Of a stretch of 64,000 nucleotides of DNA, positions 28,585 to 36,874 are shown in pieces. The stretch is from Microbulbifer sp. HZ11 (lineage in GTDB: Bacteria > Pseudomonadota > Gammaproteobacteria > Pseudomonadales > Cellvibrionaceae). The position numbers were made by a program, and so were the translations under genes. The DNA is taken from positions 186,001-250,000 of the forward strand of contig NZ_JELR01000001.1 of assembly GCF_000708675.1 (NCBI RefSeq), read 5' to 3'. Numbering within the stretch: the stretch's first letter is position 1; each line of letters begins with the position of its first letter. The notes under the pieces were generated by a model that did not search any database, was not told the DNA's origin, and was given only the letters and a program-made list of their open reading frames with translations.

Positions 28585-28678
28585 CCGGGTATCCCTTTTC
28601 GAAAGCGTCGGCGACATGGACGTCGCCGACGCAGCGTACAGGGATGTATTCACAGCGGTTTCGAAAAGGGATACCCGG
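28585..28678. repeat. Nested inverted-repeat element between prfB and lysS
   Basis: A perfect 20-bp inverted repeat (28585-28604 with 28659-28678; arm core GGGTATCCCTTTTCGAAA) encloses a second perfect 11-bp hairpin, GCGTCGGCGAC (28605-28615) / GTCGCCGACGC (28622-28632), and a 26-base spacer containing CAGGGATGTATTCACAGC. The whole element is compact and symmetric and lacks coding potential. I recall similar ACAGGGATGTATTCACAG-containing intergenic repeats in marine gammaproteobacteria, so it may belong to a dispersed non-autonomous family. No transposase is present. Confidence 0.75.
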
Positions 28679-28759
28679 TGCTCAGCCGCCACGGTACCTA
28701 GACAGAGCTTAGTAAAAGCTACGAAGCGCGCACCACACCCAAAAGACATGTGATAGATC

Positions 28760-30253
28760 ATGAGCAACACACCAACTCAGCAAGACGAAAACAAACTGAT
28801 CGCCGAGCGCCGCGCCAAACTGAGTGCCATGCGCGAGAAGGGCAACGCCTTCCCGAACAGCTTTCGCCGCGAACACCTCGCCGCCGACCTGCAAAAAGAG
28901 TTTGGTGAAAAGACCAAGGAAGAATTGGAAAGCGAAGGCAACACCGCCTGCGTCGCCGGCCGTATCCTCGCCAAACGCGGCCCTTTCATGGTCATCCAGG
29001 ACGTCTCCGACCGCATCCAGCTGTACGCCGACAAAACCGCACAGAAAGATATCAAAGAGCGCTGGGGCACCTGGGACATTGGCGACATCGTCGGCGTCAA
29101 AGGCACGCTGCACAAATCCGGCAAAGGCGACCTCTACGTCAACTGCGAAGAGTACAGCCTGCTCACCAAAGCTCTGCGTCCACTGCCGGAAAAATTCCAC
29201 GGTATCGCCGACCAGGAAATGCGTTACCGCCAGCGCTACGTAGACCTGATTGCCACCCCGGAGTCCCGCGACGTCTTCCGTATCCGCTCCGAAGTCATCA
29301 GCTACATCCGCAGCTACCTCAACAACAACCACTTCATGGAAGTGGAAACCCCCATGTTGCAGGTCATTCCCGGCGGCGCCACTGCGCGTCCGTTCGTTAC
29401 CCACCACAATGCGCTCGACATCGACATGTACCTGCGCATCGCACCGGAGCTGTACCTCAAGCGCCTGGTGGTCGGTGGCTTCGAACGCGTCTACGAGATC
29501 AACCGCAACTTCCGTAACGAAGGTCTGTCCACCCGTCACAATCCCGAATTTACCATGCTCGAGTTCTACCAGGCGTACGCGGACTACAACGACCTGATGG
29601 ACCTGACCGAAAACATGATTCGCGGCATCTGCACCGACGTACTGGGCAGCACCACCGTTCAGTATCAGGACAGCAGCTACGACTTTGCCAAGCCGTTCGA
29701 CCGTATCAGCGTTTTCGATTCCATCCTGAAGTACAACCCGGAACTGAAAGCGTCCGATATCGACAATATCGAAAGCGCGAAGAAAGTAGCAGAAGGCCTG
29801 GATATTCCGCTGAAGGATATCTGGGGTCTTGGCAAGATTCAGATCGAAATCTTCGAGAAAACCGTCGAGCATCGCCTGGACCAGCCGACATTTATCACCG
29901 AATACCCGACCGAGGTGTCACCGCTGGCGCGCCGTAACGACGACAACCCGTTCGTCACCGACCGCTTCGAGTTCTTCGTCGGTGGCCGCGAGATTGCCAA
30001 CGGCTTCTCCGAGCTGAATGACGCCGAAGACCAGGCCGAGCGCTTCAAGGCCCAGGTGGCCGAGAAAGATGCCGGTGACGACGAAGCCATGCACTACGAC
30101 GCCGACTATATCCGCGCACTGGAGTACGGCCTGCCGCCCACCGCTGGTGAGGGTATTGGTATTGACCGCCTGGTAATGCTGCTCACCAACTCGCCATCCA
30201 TCCGCGACGTGCTGCTGTTCCCGCATATGCGCCCGGAAGCGTCCGCTGAATAA
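28760..30253 (+). CDS. lysS: Lysyl-tRNA synthetase (class II)
   Basis: This enzyme charges tRNA-Lys. The anticodon-binding OB fold occupies about 60-170. The class II catalytic domain follows, with motif 1 near [19 protein letters not shown], motif 2 [19 protein letters not shown] and motif 3 [13 protein letters not shown]. The 497-residue length is normal. The prfB-lysS order is the standard one. An intrinsic terminator follows. Confidence 0.97.
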   Translation: MSNTPTQQDENKLIAERRAKLSAMREKGNAFPNSFRREHLAADLQKEFGEKTKEELESEGNTACVAGRILAKRGPFMVIQDVSDRIQLYADKTAQKDIKERWGTWDIGDIVGVKGTLHKSGKGDLYVNCEEYSLLTKALRPLPEKFHGIADQEMRYRQRYVDLIATPESRDVFRIRSEVISYIRSYLNNNHFMEVETPMLQVIPGGATARPFVTHHNALDIDMYLRIAPELYLKRLVVGGFERVYEINRNFRNEGLSTRHNPEFTMLEFYQAYADYNDLMDLTENMIRGICTDVLGSTTVQYQDSSYDFAKPFDRISVFDSILKYNPELKASDIDNIESAKKVAEGLDIPLKDIWGLGKIQIEIFEKTVEHRLDQPTFITEYPTEVSPLARRNDDNPFVTDRFEFFVGGREIANGFSELNDAEDQAERFKAQVAEKDAGDDEAMHYDADYIRALEYGLPPTAGEGIGIDRLVMLLTNSPSIRDVLLFPHMRPEASAE

Positions 30254-30277
30254 CGGTTTATAGAAGCAAAGCGGATT

Positions 30278-30313
30278 AAAAAGGGCGATGGCTTCGCAGC
30301 CATCGCCCTTTTT
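30278..30313. terminator. Bidirectional terminator between lysS and the PDZ gene
   Basis: AAAAAGGGCGATGGCT (30278-30293) and AGCCATCGCCCTTTTT (30298-30313) form a 16-bp perfect stem with a 4-base loop. A on one side and T on the other make it functional on both strands, serving two convergent genes. Confidence 0.93.
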
Positions 30314-30330
30314 TGTGTGGTCCGGGTCGC

Positions 30331-31203
30331 TTATCCGCGAATGCCCAGGGGCCCCGCGGGCAAGTAAATCGTTTCTGTCGACGAGCTGCCCTGACGCTGA
30401 ACCTCGACCGCCACCGACTCTCCCGGTTTGGCCTGGTAAACCTGCGTGCGCAGATCCCCCATATGAAATACACGCTTGTTGTTGTAGCGGATTATTTTGT
30501 CGCCCGGCCTTAGTCCTGCCTCGTAAGCCGGGGCCGAGTCCACAAGGTCGCCAATTTCCAATTCCGTACGACCGCCATAGGCATTGAGATACTGCTCAAA
30601 TTCTTCTGTGCTCAATTCCTGCTCAAAAACCCGGCGCGGATTGCTGTAGGTCTGAAGCTTTTCCTGCAGCTCTTTTGCGCGGTCCGAGCGCTTATCCTGA
30701 AGATGGTGATACTCGTAACTGTACTGCATCTGCTCGTATTGCAGGCGCTCCTGCTTTTCCACAATAGCCGTCGCCCGGCCGTGACTGAAGCCGGCGTCCA
30801 CCAGTTGTTGCACCTGATTTTGTCGTTGCCGTTCGAAACGATTTCTGATGCGTTGCGAGCGGTTGGGTTCTGGGGCTGGCTGAACATCGGCGCTTTCCAT
30901 GACCACGCTCGCGTGGCGGGTCTGTGGCGGCTCGGACTCAGGATCGAGTCTGGCGCTCAACTCGTTGACCAGGTCGAGAAGTTGCCCCTGGATTTTCAGC
31001 GTTTGATCCAGGGTGCGCTCCAGAGTCGCCAGGCGGGTTTCCACGCTTTGCGGACTTTCTGAGGGGGGAGTGGAAGTGTCCGCGCTGGCCTCGGTATCGG
31101 CACCGAGAGGGAGCCAGTGTGTGGCTGCGCTGCCGATGATCAATAGCAGTACCACTGTGACGGGGACCCGGTATCTGTGAAGGGGGTGAACGTTAGACTG
31201 CAT
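30331..31203 (-). CDS. Membrane-anchored coiled-coil PDZ protein, unknown function
   Basis: This 290-residue protein has one N-terminal membrane segment (VPVTVVLLLIIGSAATHWL, about 13-33), so the bulk is probably periplasmic. A heptad-like stretch (about 50-85) is followed by a charged linker, then a Glu/Gln/Arg-rich helical region (about 115-215). A C-terminal PDZ domain lies at about 215-285 (APAYEAGLRPGDKIIRYNNKRV). No protease domain is present, so it is more likely an adaptor or scaffold. It is the last gene of a minus-strand run with lemA and two TPM genes, 40 bases after the nearer one. Confidence 0.75.
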   Translation of the reverse strand: MQSNVHPLHRYRVPVTVVLLLIIGSAATHWLPLGADTEASADTSTPPSESPQSVETRLATLERTLDQTLKIQGQLLDLVNELSARLDPESEPPQTRHASVVMESADVQPAPEPNRSQRIRNRFERQRQNQVQQLVDAGFSHGRATAIVEKQERLQYEQMQYSYEYHHLQDKRSDRAKELQEKLQTYSNPRRVFEQELSTEEFEQYLNAYGGRTELEIGDLVDSAPAYEAGLRPGDKIIRYNNKRVFHMGDLRTQVYQAKPGESVAVEVQRQGSSSTETIYLPAGPLGIRG

Positions 31204-31243
31204 GGGGACACTCGTGAACTTCTAGTTTGCCGTGTGTAGCTGA

Positions 31244-31852
31244 TTATAGAAGTACCAGATGGTTGGGCAGCTCGTTCTTGATTACTGTGGCGGGTGCCGC
31301 TTCCTGCAACAGCTCGCCACACTTCTCGACACAGTGCACAAAAGCTTCGCCAGTTTTGCCTTTTTTGACCTCGTGGATAAAGTTTTCCACGATCTCCTGC
31401 CATGTCTCATTGGTGATCTGCTCGGCCAGCCCGCGGTCGGCGAGAATTTCTACGTAGTGTTCCGCTTGCGACACGAAAATGAGTAGACCCAGACGGTCCT
31501 TGGTGCTGTGCAGCTCGTGCTCCAGAAACTGGCGGCGGGCGAGGTTGGCGGCGCGCCAGAATTTAACCTTCTTGGGAACCAGCCACATGGTGAGGGGGCG
31601 CCAGCGAAACAGTACCGCGAGGACGATAAACAGTATCCATTGCAGGGTAAACGCCTGCTGGTACTCGATCCACCAGGGTAAAAACTGCATGAGCGGTGCA
31701 GTGAGCAGTGCGATAAAGGCCGCCCACAGGGTGGATATGTAAAGGTAGTTATCGGACTGGCGTGCCAGTACCGTTACCACCTCCGCATCCGTCGTGGATT
31801 CCACAGCCTTGATGGTGTCTGCAAGCTGGCGTCTTTCCTGCGCATTTAGCAT
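31244..31852 (-). CDS. TPM-domain membrane protein
   Basis: This 202-residue protein begins directly with a TPM domain (ERRQLADTIKAVESTTDAEVVTVLARQSDNY), which is interrupted by two hydrophobic segments (about 40-60 and 68-85). It continues in HSTKDRLGLLIFVSQAEHYVEILADRGLAEQ in two blocks. TPM proteins are of uncertain function; some have phosphatase or photosystem-repair roles. It lacks a signal peptide, unlike the upstream TPM paralogue, so the soluble part could be cytoplasmic. The two TPM genes are 68 bases apart. Confidence 0.8.
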   Translation of the reverse strand: MLNAQERRQLADTIKAVESTTDAEVVTVLARQSDNYLYISTLWAAFIALLTAPLMQFLPWWIEYQQAFTLQWILFIVLAVLFRWRPLTMWLVPKKVKFWRAANLARRQFLEHELHSTKDRLGLLIFVSQAEHYVEILADRGLAEQITNETWQEIVENFIHEVKKGKTGEAFVHCVEKCGELLQEAAPATVIKNELPNHLVLL

Positions 31853-31920
31853 GTGTATAGCCGCTCGTGAATTATTCCCGTTGTAATCGAGGTATGGGGT
31901 TGCGGGTGTGCCGGTGCAGT

Positions 31921-32679
31921 TTACCAGCCACCGGACGCGCCACCACCGCCGAAGCCGCCACCTCCGCCACCGAAGCCGCCACCAAAACCGCCCGAGCCTC
32001 CGCCGCCATAGCCTCCGAAACCGCCACCGCCGTAATAGCCGCCGTAGCGACCGCGCCGGTATCTGTTGCTGCCGGTGGGTGCCCCCAATGCTGAAGATCC
32101 AAAGATCTGCAGCATCACAAACAGCAGAAATACCCCGACAAGCAGTGCCAGCTGACGGTTGTCGTTGGAATCGGTGCTTTCGGCAACATATTCGTTGTTG
32201 ATCGCTGCAATGATTGAGTCGACGCCAGCGACAATTCCGCCATCAAAATTACCATTGCGAAATTGAGGCAGAATTTTGGTATGAATGATGTTTGAGGAGA
32301 GGGCATCAGTAAGGGCCCCTTCCAGACCGTAGCCCACCTCGATACGCACTTTGCGCTCAGCCGGAGCCACAATCAGCAGTACACCGTTATCCTTGTCTTT
32401 TTGCCCAATCTTCCAGTGACGGCCTAACTGGTAGCCATATTCCTCGATGGTCAGGCCCTGTAGGTCCGGCAAAGTCACCACCACTATCTGGTTGCTGGTG
32501 GTTTTCTCCTGCTGTTGCAGGCGCTCAGTGAGCTGGTATCGAGTGCTTTGGCTAAGCAGGTTCGCATTGTCCACTACCCGGCCAGACAGGGGCGGAAACT
32601 GGATGTTCGCCACCGCAGTTGCCGCCCACAACAGAGTAGGGCACAGGAGTAGTAGAAGGGCGATCCGCCGGATCGTCAT
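31921..32679 (-). CDS. YgcG-type TPM-domain protein with Gly-rich tail
   Basis: This 252-residue protein has a signal peptide (IALLLLLCPTLLWAATAVA). A periplasmic TPM domain (about 35-165) follows: GRVVDNANLLSQSTRYQL, QIVVVTLPDLQGLTIEEYGYQL and DNGVLLIVAPAERKVRIEVG. A membrane segment lies near 180-200, and a Gly/Tyr/Phe-rich C terminus of about 45 residues ends in GG-rich repeats. This is the architecture usually found beside lemA, as here: its start is 22 bases after the lemA stop. Its molecular role is not established. Confidence 0.87.
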   Translation of the reverse strand: MTIRRIALLLLLCPTLLWAATAVANIQFPPLSGRVVDNANLLSQSTRYQLTERLQQQEKTTSNQIVVVTLPDLQGLTIEEYGYQLGRHWKIGQKDKDNGVLLIVAPAERKVRIEVGYGLEGALTDALSSNIIHTKILPQFRNGNFDGGIVAGVDSIIAAINNEYVAESTDSNDNRQLALLVGVFLLFVMLQIFGSSALGAPTGSNRYRRGRYGGYYGGGGFGGYGGGGSGGFGGGFGGGGGGFGGGGASGGW

Positions 32680-32700
32680 AAACAGGCCCCGTGGTCGAGA

Positions 32701-33342
32701 TTACTGGAAGTCGACTTCCGGTGCTTTGTCGGCACCTTCCGAGGTGGCTTCAAAGGTGTCGCGTAGGGGCATGTCGCTGTACAGAACGGTATGCCAGATT
32801 CGCCCAGGAAAGGTGCGAATCTCGCGGTTGTAGCGCTCTACGGCGGCGATATAATCGCGGCGGGCTACGCTGATGCGGTTTTCGGTGCCCTCCAGCTGTG
32901 ACTGCAGTGCCAGGAAGTTCTGGTTGGCTTTGAGGTCCGGGTAGCGCTCAACCACCACCATCAGGCGGGACAGGGCGCTACTCAGCTGTGACTGGGCCGC
33001 CTCAAACTGTTGCAGCTTCGCCGGATCATTGATGATGTTTGAGTCGACTTGCATGGAGTTGACCTTGGCGCGTGCTTCGGTGACGGCCTCCAGCGTCTCT
33101 TTTTCATGGGCGGCGTAAGCCTTGACTGTTTTCACCAGATTGGGAATCAGGTCTGCCCGGCGCTGGTACTGGTTCTGCACCTGGGCCCAGTTGGCTTTCA
33201 CATTTTCATCGTAGGTGGGAATGTTATTGATACCGCAGCCGCTCAGCCCGAAAGCAATCAGAATAGTGAGCAGCAGTTGCCAGGGGCGAGAGCCAGAATG
33301 TGAGGTATTTTTCTGGCGCAATCTTGTTGTAGGTGCGTTCAT
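32701..33342 (-). CDS. lemA: LemA-family lipoprotein
   Basis: LemA proteins are small helical envelope proteins of unclear function. ATG 33342 gives 213 residues; ATG 33351 is close by, and the open frame reaches TTG 33375. The N terminus is basic, then hydrophobic, and ends in the lipobox FGLSGC. The conserved LemA region follows: NIPTYDENVKANWAQVQNQYQRR, LIPNLVKTVKAYAAHEKETLEAV (two blocks) and YPDLKANQNFLALQSQLEGTENRI. The start choice is uncertain because GGAAGGA lies directly against ATG 33342. The gene diverges from yaeQ. Confidence 0.88.
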   Translation of the reverse strand: MNAPTTRLRQKNTSHSGSRPWQLLLTILIAFGLSGCGINNIPTYDENVKANWAQVQNQYQRRADLIPNLVKTVKAYAAHEKETLEAVTEARAKVNSMQVDSNIINDPAKLQQFEAAQSQLSSALSRLMVVVERYPDLKANQNFLALQSQLEGTENRISVARRDYIAAVERYNREIRTFPGRIWHTVLYSDMPLRDTFEATSEGADKAPEVDFQ

Positions 33343-33438
33343 TCCTTCCATCCCTGTGGGTTTCGAACCAGACAATAATAGTCTTCAATCCGGTGGATCC
33401 GCGCAAGATCTTTCCGGAGGAAGCGATAGAGAGTAGTA

Positions 33439-33975
33439 ATGGCACTTAAAGCGACTATCTTCAAGGCCCGGTTACAGATTGCTGATATGGATCGGGACTA
33501 CTATGCCGAGCACGTCCTGACTTTGGCGCGCCATCCATCAGAGACCGATGAGCGCATGATGATTCGGCTACTGGCGTTTGCCCTGAATGGAAATGATCAA
33601 ATGGCCTTTACCCGTGGGCTTTCCAGTGATGAGGAGGCTGATTTGTGGCAGCACAGCCTGAGTGGCGAAATTGAGCATTGGATTGAGGTGGGAGTCCCTG
33701 CAGAAGAGCGGGTGCGCAAGGCTTGCGGTCGGGCCCGGCGAGCAACCATTTACGCCTACGGGCAGCGTATGGCACCGGTGTGGTGGCAGAAGATGGAGGC
33801 AGCCAGTGCGCGCTTTGACAACCTGCGGGTATTCTTTTTACCTGCAGAGCAGTGCGCGGAACTGGCTTCTTTGGCGGAGCGAAATATGGAGCTCACCGCC
33901 ACTATCCAGGATGGGCAGCTTTGGCTGGCCAGTGAGAACCACACGGTGGAGGTCCAGCCTCAGCGCTGGAAATAA
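33439..33975 (+). CDS. yaeQ: YaeQ-family protein
   Basis: This 178-residue protein matches YaeQ from the first residues (MALKATIFKARLQIADMDRDYYAEHVLTLARHPSETDERMM, read as two blocks) through SGEIEHWIEVGVPAEERVRKACGRA. The fold is known to resemble PD-(D/E)XK nucleases, but a function has not been settled; an early report linked it to RfaH complementation. It starts at ATG 33439, after GGAGGAAG. The gene diverges from lemA. Confidence 0.92.
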   Translation: MALKATIFKARLQIADMDRDYYAEHVLTLARHPSETDERMMIRLLAFALNGNDQMAFTRGLSSDEEADLWQHSLSGEIEHWIEVGVPAEERVRKACGRARRATIYAYGQRMAPVWWQKMEAASARFDNLRVFFLPAEQCAELASLAERNMELTATIQDGQLWLASENHTVEVQPQRWK

Positions 33976-34020
33976 TGTAGCAATCCCGCGGGGCGCGGGA
34001 CTTTTTGAGTGGAGATAACG

Positions 34021-34503
34021 ATGCCTTCTTTTGACATAGTTTCTGAAGTCGATAAACACCAGCTGACTAATGCGGTGGATCAGGTAAACCGCACCATTAC
34101 CAACCGGTTTGATTTCAAGGGAGTGGATGCGGAAGTAGAGATGAGCGAGTTCTCTCTGACACTCAGGGCGGAGTCCGATATGCAGGTCAATCAGATGGTC
34201 GATATGCTGCGCGCCGCGCTGATCAAGTGCAATATTGATCCTCTGGCAATGGAGGTGGGCGAAGAGGAGCAGTCCGGCAAACAGGTGAAAGTCGGTGTGA
34301 CCCTGAAAAATGGTCTCGACAAAGATCTGTCAAAAAAGATCGTTAAGATCATCAAGGAAGAGAAACTGAAGGTGCAGGCGGCGATTCAGGGTGACTCTGT
34401 CCGGGTTACCGGTAAGAAACGCGACGACCTGCAGCAAGTCATTGCCATGTTGCGGGGTAAGGAGCTGGAGCAGCCGCTGCAGTTCAATAACTTCCGCGAT
34501 TAA
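34021..34503 (+). CDS. yajQ: YajQ-family nucleotide-binding protein
   Basis: YajQ (DUF520) proteins are small two-ferredoxin-like-domain proteins; homologues in Xanthomonas bind cyclic di-GMP. The product is recognisable from MPSFDIVSEVDKHQLTNAVD and FDFKGVDAEVEM. It continues through the block ending VQAAIQGDSVRVTGKKRDDLQQ. ATG 34021, preceded by GTGGAGA, gives 160 residues. The gene follows yaeQ by 45 bases on the same strand. Confidence 0.95.
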   Translation: MPSFDIVSEVDKHQLTNAVDQVNRTITNRFDFKGVDAEVEMSEFSLTLRAESDMQVNQMVDMLRAALIKCNIDPLAMEVGEEEQSGKQVKVGVTLKNGLDKDLSKKIVKIIKEEKLKVQAAIQGDSVRVTGKKRDDLQQVIAMLRGKELEQPLQFNNFRD

Positions 34504-34553
34504 ATTTGGGAGATTGCTCCTTGGAGGGTGGCGATCTCAACGAGGAGAATCCC

Positions 34554-35546
34554 TTGAAGATCTCGACCCTATTCAAAGGCCTGTGTCTGATACTTGTCGC
34601 ATCGAGTGCACAGGGAAAACCTCTGCCCGGACAGCGAATTCCTGTTTTGCCTGCGCAACTGCTCGATGCCTGGTGGATCGATGGTAGTGAAGGGCTGGAT
34701 ATTTCCGGCCTTGGCTTTTGCCATGGTGAACTGCTTGCGGTTGCGGATAAGTCTTCCGAACGGGTGTATCGCCTCAAGCCGCACCCGGGGCAGACCAGTA
34801 CCGCTCTGGAAACCTGGGCATCGTTTTCTCGCCCTTCGTTACCCGATGATCAGCCGGTCACAGTAAAAGCGCGTGCACTCCACTATGCGAGTGTGCCGCT
34901 AAGCATGGACTTTGAGGGCGTAACCTGCGATGCCAGTGCGACTTACCTGTTGAGCGAGCGCCACAATCGTATCGCGCGATTGGATATTGCCAGCAAGCAG
35001 GCGCATTGGCTGCCTCAGCGCTGGTCTGAAGCTGCAAAAGCACAGGGGTATCTGCAGGTGGACAACGCGGAGAGCGAGGGACTGGTAAAGGCCAAAGACG
35101 ATTTCTGGGTTGCGCTGGAGCGACAGCCGAGGGGGTTGCTCCGGCTAACACCTGGGGAGCCTGAGGGTAGGGCGTTTTACTCCCTGCCAGAGGTGCCTGA
35201 CCTGGATTTCCGTGGCCGGTCTGAGGACCTGACGGCATTGGCCTTTTTCGATGGTGCGCTGTTTACCCTGGAGCGCAATGCATTTGCGGTTTGTCGGCGG
35301 GATCTCCAGAGTCTCCGTGCCGAGTGGTGTGTTCAATACCGGGATGTGGAAGAGGGGCCTGAGTACGTTTATCAGGAAACCCGCTTTGGCAAAGGTGAGG
35401 GTTTGGCGATCAATGATCAAGGTATGTATGTAGTACTGGATAACAATGGTGTGGCCCGTGCGGCAGACCCGGAAGATAATCGCGGCCTGTTATTGCGCTT
35501 GGCATTCCCTGATAATGCCGCATATCGAGATGCCGTAACGAATTAG
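34554..35546 (+). CDS. Secreted phytase-like (SdiA-regulated type) beta-propeller protein
   Basis: This 330-residue protein is best matched to the esterase-like/phytase-like propeller families, by its repeated blocks (DISGLGFCHGELLAVADKSS, MDFEGVTCDASATYLLSERH, AESEGLVKAKDDFWVALERQ, LTALAFFDGALFTLERN, KGEGLAINDQGMYVVLDNNG). Such D/EG-x-hydrophobic repeats are typical of propeller blades. The start is taken at TTG 34554, with GAGGAG six bases upstream; it makes a clean signal peptide (ISTLFKGLCLILVASSAQG). The substrate is unknown, and I would not call it a phytase without biochemical data. Confidence 0.72.
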   Translation: MKISTLFKGLCLILVASSAQGKPLPGQRIPVLPAQLLDAWWIDGSEGLDISGLGFCHGELLAVADKSSERVYRLKPHPGQTSTALETWASFSRPSLPDDQPVTVKARALHYASVPLSMDFEGVTCDASATYLLSERHNRIARLDIASKQAHWLPQRWSEAAKAQGYLQVDNAESEGLVKAKDDFWVALERQPRGLLRLTPGEPEGRAFYSLPEVPDLDFRGRSEDLTALAFFDGALFTLERNAFAVCRRDLQSLRAEWCVQYRDVEEGPEYVYQETRFGKGEGLAINDQGMYVVLDNNGVARAADPEDNRGLLLRLAFPDNAAYRDAVTN

Positions 35547-35552
35547 CGAAGT

Positions 35553-36149
35553 TTGAGTTTGTCGGATTCTTCACTGGCGATATTGTTAAAAGAGGTTCGC
35601 GCCTGCTGCTTATGCGAGGCCAATCTGCCCCTTGGCCCCCGGCCTGTTGTGAGCGCGGCTCGCTCTGCGCGTCTGTTGATTGTGGGGCAGGCGCCCGGTA
35701 CGCGGGTGCATGAAACCGGTATTCCCTGGAACGATCCTTCCGGCGAGCGCCTCCGTGACTGGCTGCAGCTGGATCGCGATGCCTTCTACGATGAATCCCA
35801 GATTGCCATTATGCCCATGGGCTTCTGTTACCCTGGGCGTGGCAAGGGTGGCGACCTGCCGCCGCGCCCGGAGTGCGCACCGACCTGGCATCAGCGCATA
35901 CTGGATCAGATGCCGGATATTCAACTGACCCTGCTGATCGGCCAGTATGCCCAGCGCTACTATCTCCCCCACTGGTATGGCAGCATTACGGAAAACGTGC
36001 GCCATTTTACCGATGCGTTGCCTCACGGATTCTTTCCGCTTCCCCATCCGAGCCCGAGAAATACCCTGTGGCTGAAGCGCCGCCCCTGGTTTGAGGAAGA
36101 GGTGGTGCCGGCATTGCGCGCGCAAGTTCAGAGCGTATTGAAAGGTTGA
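35553..36149 (+). CDS. Uracil-DNA glycosylase superfamily protein (family 4-like)
   Basis: This 198-residue protein has the UDG superfamily motif A ([21 protein letters not shown]) and a motif B-like PHPSPRNT. Four cysteines fit an Fe-S cluster pattern like family 4 enzymes: C18-x2-C21 near the N terminus, and the pair in GFCYPG...RPECAPTW. The start is TTG 35553 (a second TTG lies at 35559). It ends four bases before the ung ATG, so two glycosylase homologues are coupled. Its activity on uracil is not certain, because motif A differs from classical family 4 (GEAPG). Confidence 0.75.
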   Translation: MSLSDSSLAILLKEVRACCLCEANLPLGPRPVVSAARSARLLIVGQAPGTRVHETGIPWNDPSGERLRDWLQLDRDAFYDESQIAIMPMGFCYPGRGKGGDLPPRPECAPTWHQRILDQMPDIQLTLLIGQYAQRYYLPHWYGSITENVRHFTDALPHGFFPLPHPSPRNTLWLKRRPWFEEEVVPALRAQVQSVLKG

Positions 36150-36151
36150 CG

Positions 36152-36874
36152 ATGCAGGTTCCCGAAAATATTAGAATTCACCCATCCTGGTACTCCGTGC
36201 TCGAGCCGGAGTTTCATAAACCCTATATGGGTGATCTGCGAGAATTCCTGCGGCAGGAAAAACAGGCCGGCAAGACCATCTTTCCCCCGGGCGGCCAGAT
36301 CTTCAACGCGTTCAACTCCACACCGTTTGATCAGGTAAAGGTGGTGATACTCGGGCAGGATCCCTACCACGGCGCGGGCCAGGCCCACGGCTTGTGTTTT
36401 TCGGTCATGCCTGGTGTGCGTGTGCCGCCATCACTGAGAAACATTTACAAGGAAATGGAGTCGGATCTGGGTATCGTCGCGCCGGATCACGGATGCCTGC
36501 AGCCCTGGGCGGAGCAGGGGGTGTTATTGCTGAATGCGACACTCACCGTGGAAGAGCGTAAAGCGGGTGCACACCAGGGACGCGGCTGGGAGCAGTTTAC
36601 CGACGCCGCGGTACACGCACTGGCAGAGCAGCGGGAAGGATTGGTGTTCGTTTTGTGGGGAAGCTACGCGCAGAAAAAGGGCGGCTTTATCGATCAGCGC
36701 AAGCATCTGGTATTGCGCGGCCCGCATCCGTCGCCGCTGTCCGCGCACCGTGGATTTTTCGGCACGCGGCCGTTCTCTAAGGCGAATAGCTATCTACAAA
36801 GCCGGGGTGTCGCGCCCATTGAATGGGCGCTGCCTGCAGCAGGAGCACTGCGTAGGGTTGCGGTAGAGATCTGA
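36152..36874 (+). CDS. ung: Uracil-DNA glycosylase (family 1)
   Basis: Ung excises uracil from DNA as the first step of base excision repair. The catalytic water-activating motif GQDPYHG and the [13 protein letters not shown] leucine-loop motif are intact. [23 protein letters not shown] is also recognised, in parts. ATG 36152 with AAAGG upstream gives 240 residues, close to E. coli Ung (229). The stop abuts that of the convergent ygfZ gene with no spacing. Confidence 0.96.
   Translation: MQVPENIRIHPSWYSVLEPEFHKPYMGDLREFLRQEKQAGKTIFPPGGQIFNAFNSTPFDQVKVVILGQDPYHGAGQAHGLCFSVMPGVRVPPSLRNIYKEMESDLGIVAPDHGCLQPWAEQGVLLLNATLTVEERKAGAHQGRGWEQFTDAAVHALAEQREGLVFVLWGSYAQKKGGFIDQRKHLVLRGPHPSPLSAHRGFFGTRPFSKANSYLQSRGVAPIEWALPAAGALRRVAVEI

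Noticed and set aside
28571-28753. Small open frames on both strands across the inverted repeat after prfB
   Set aside because: The peptides come from the inverted-repeat element itself; no ribosome-binding site, and the same composition would arise in any copy.
31908-32201. Arg/His-rich open frames over the Gly-rich tail of the YgcG-type gene
   Set aside because: They are antisense to a GG-rich repeat and have no independent support.
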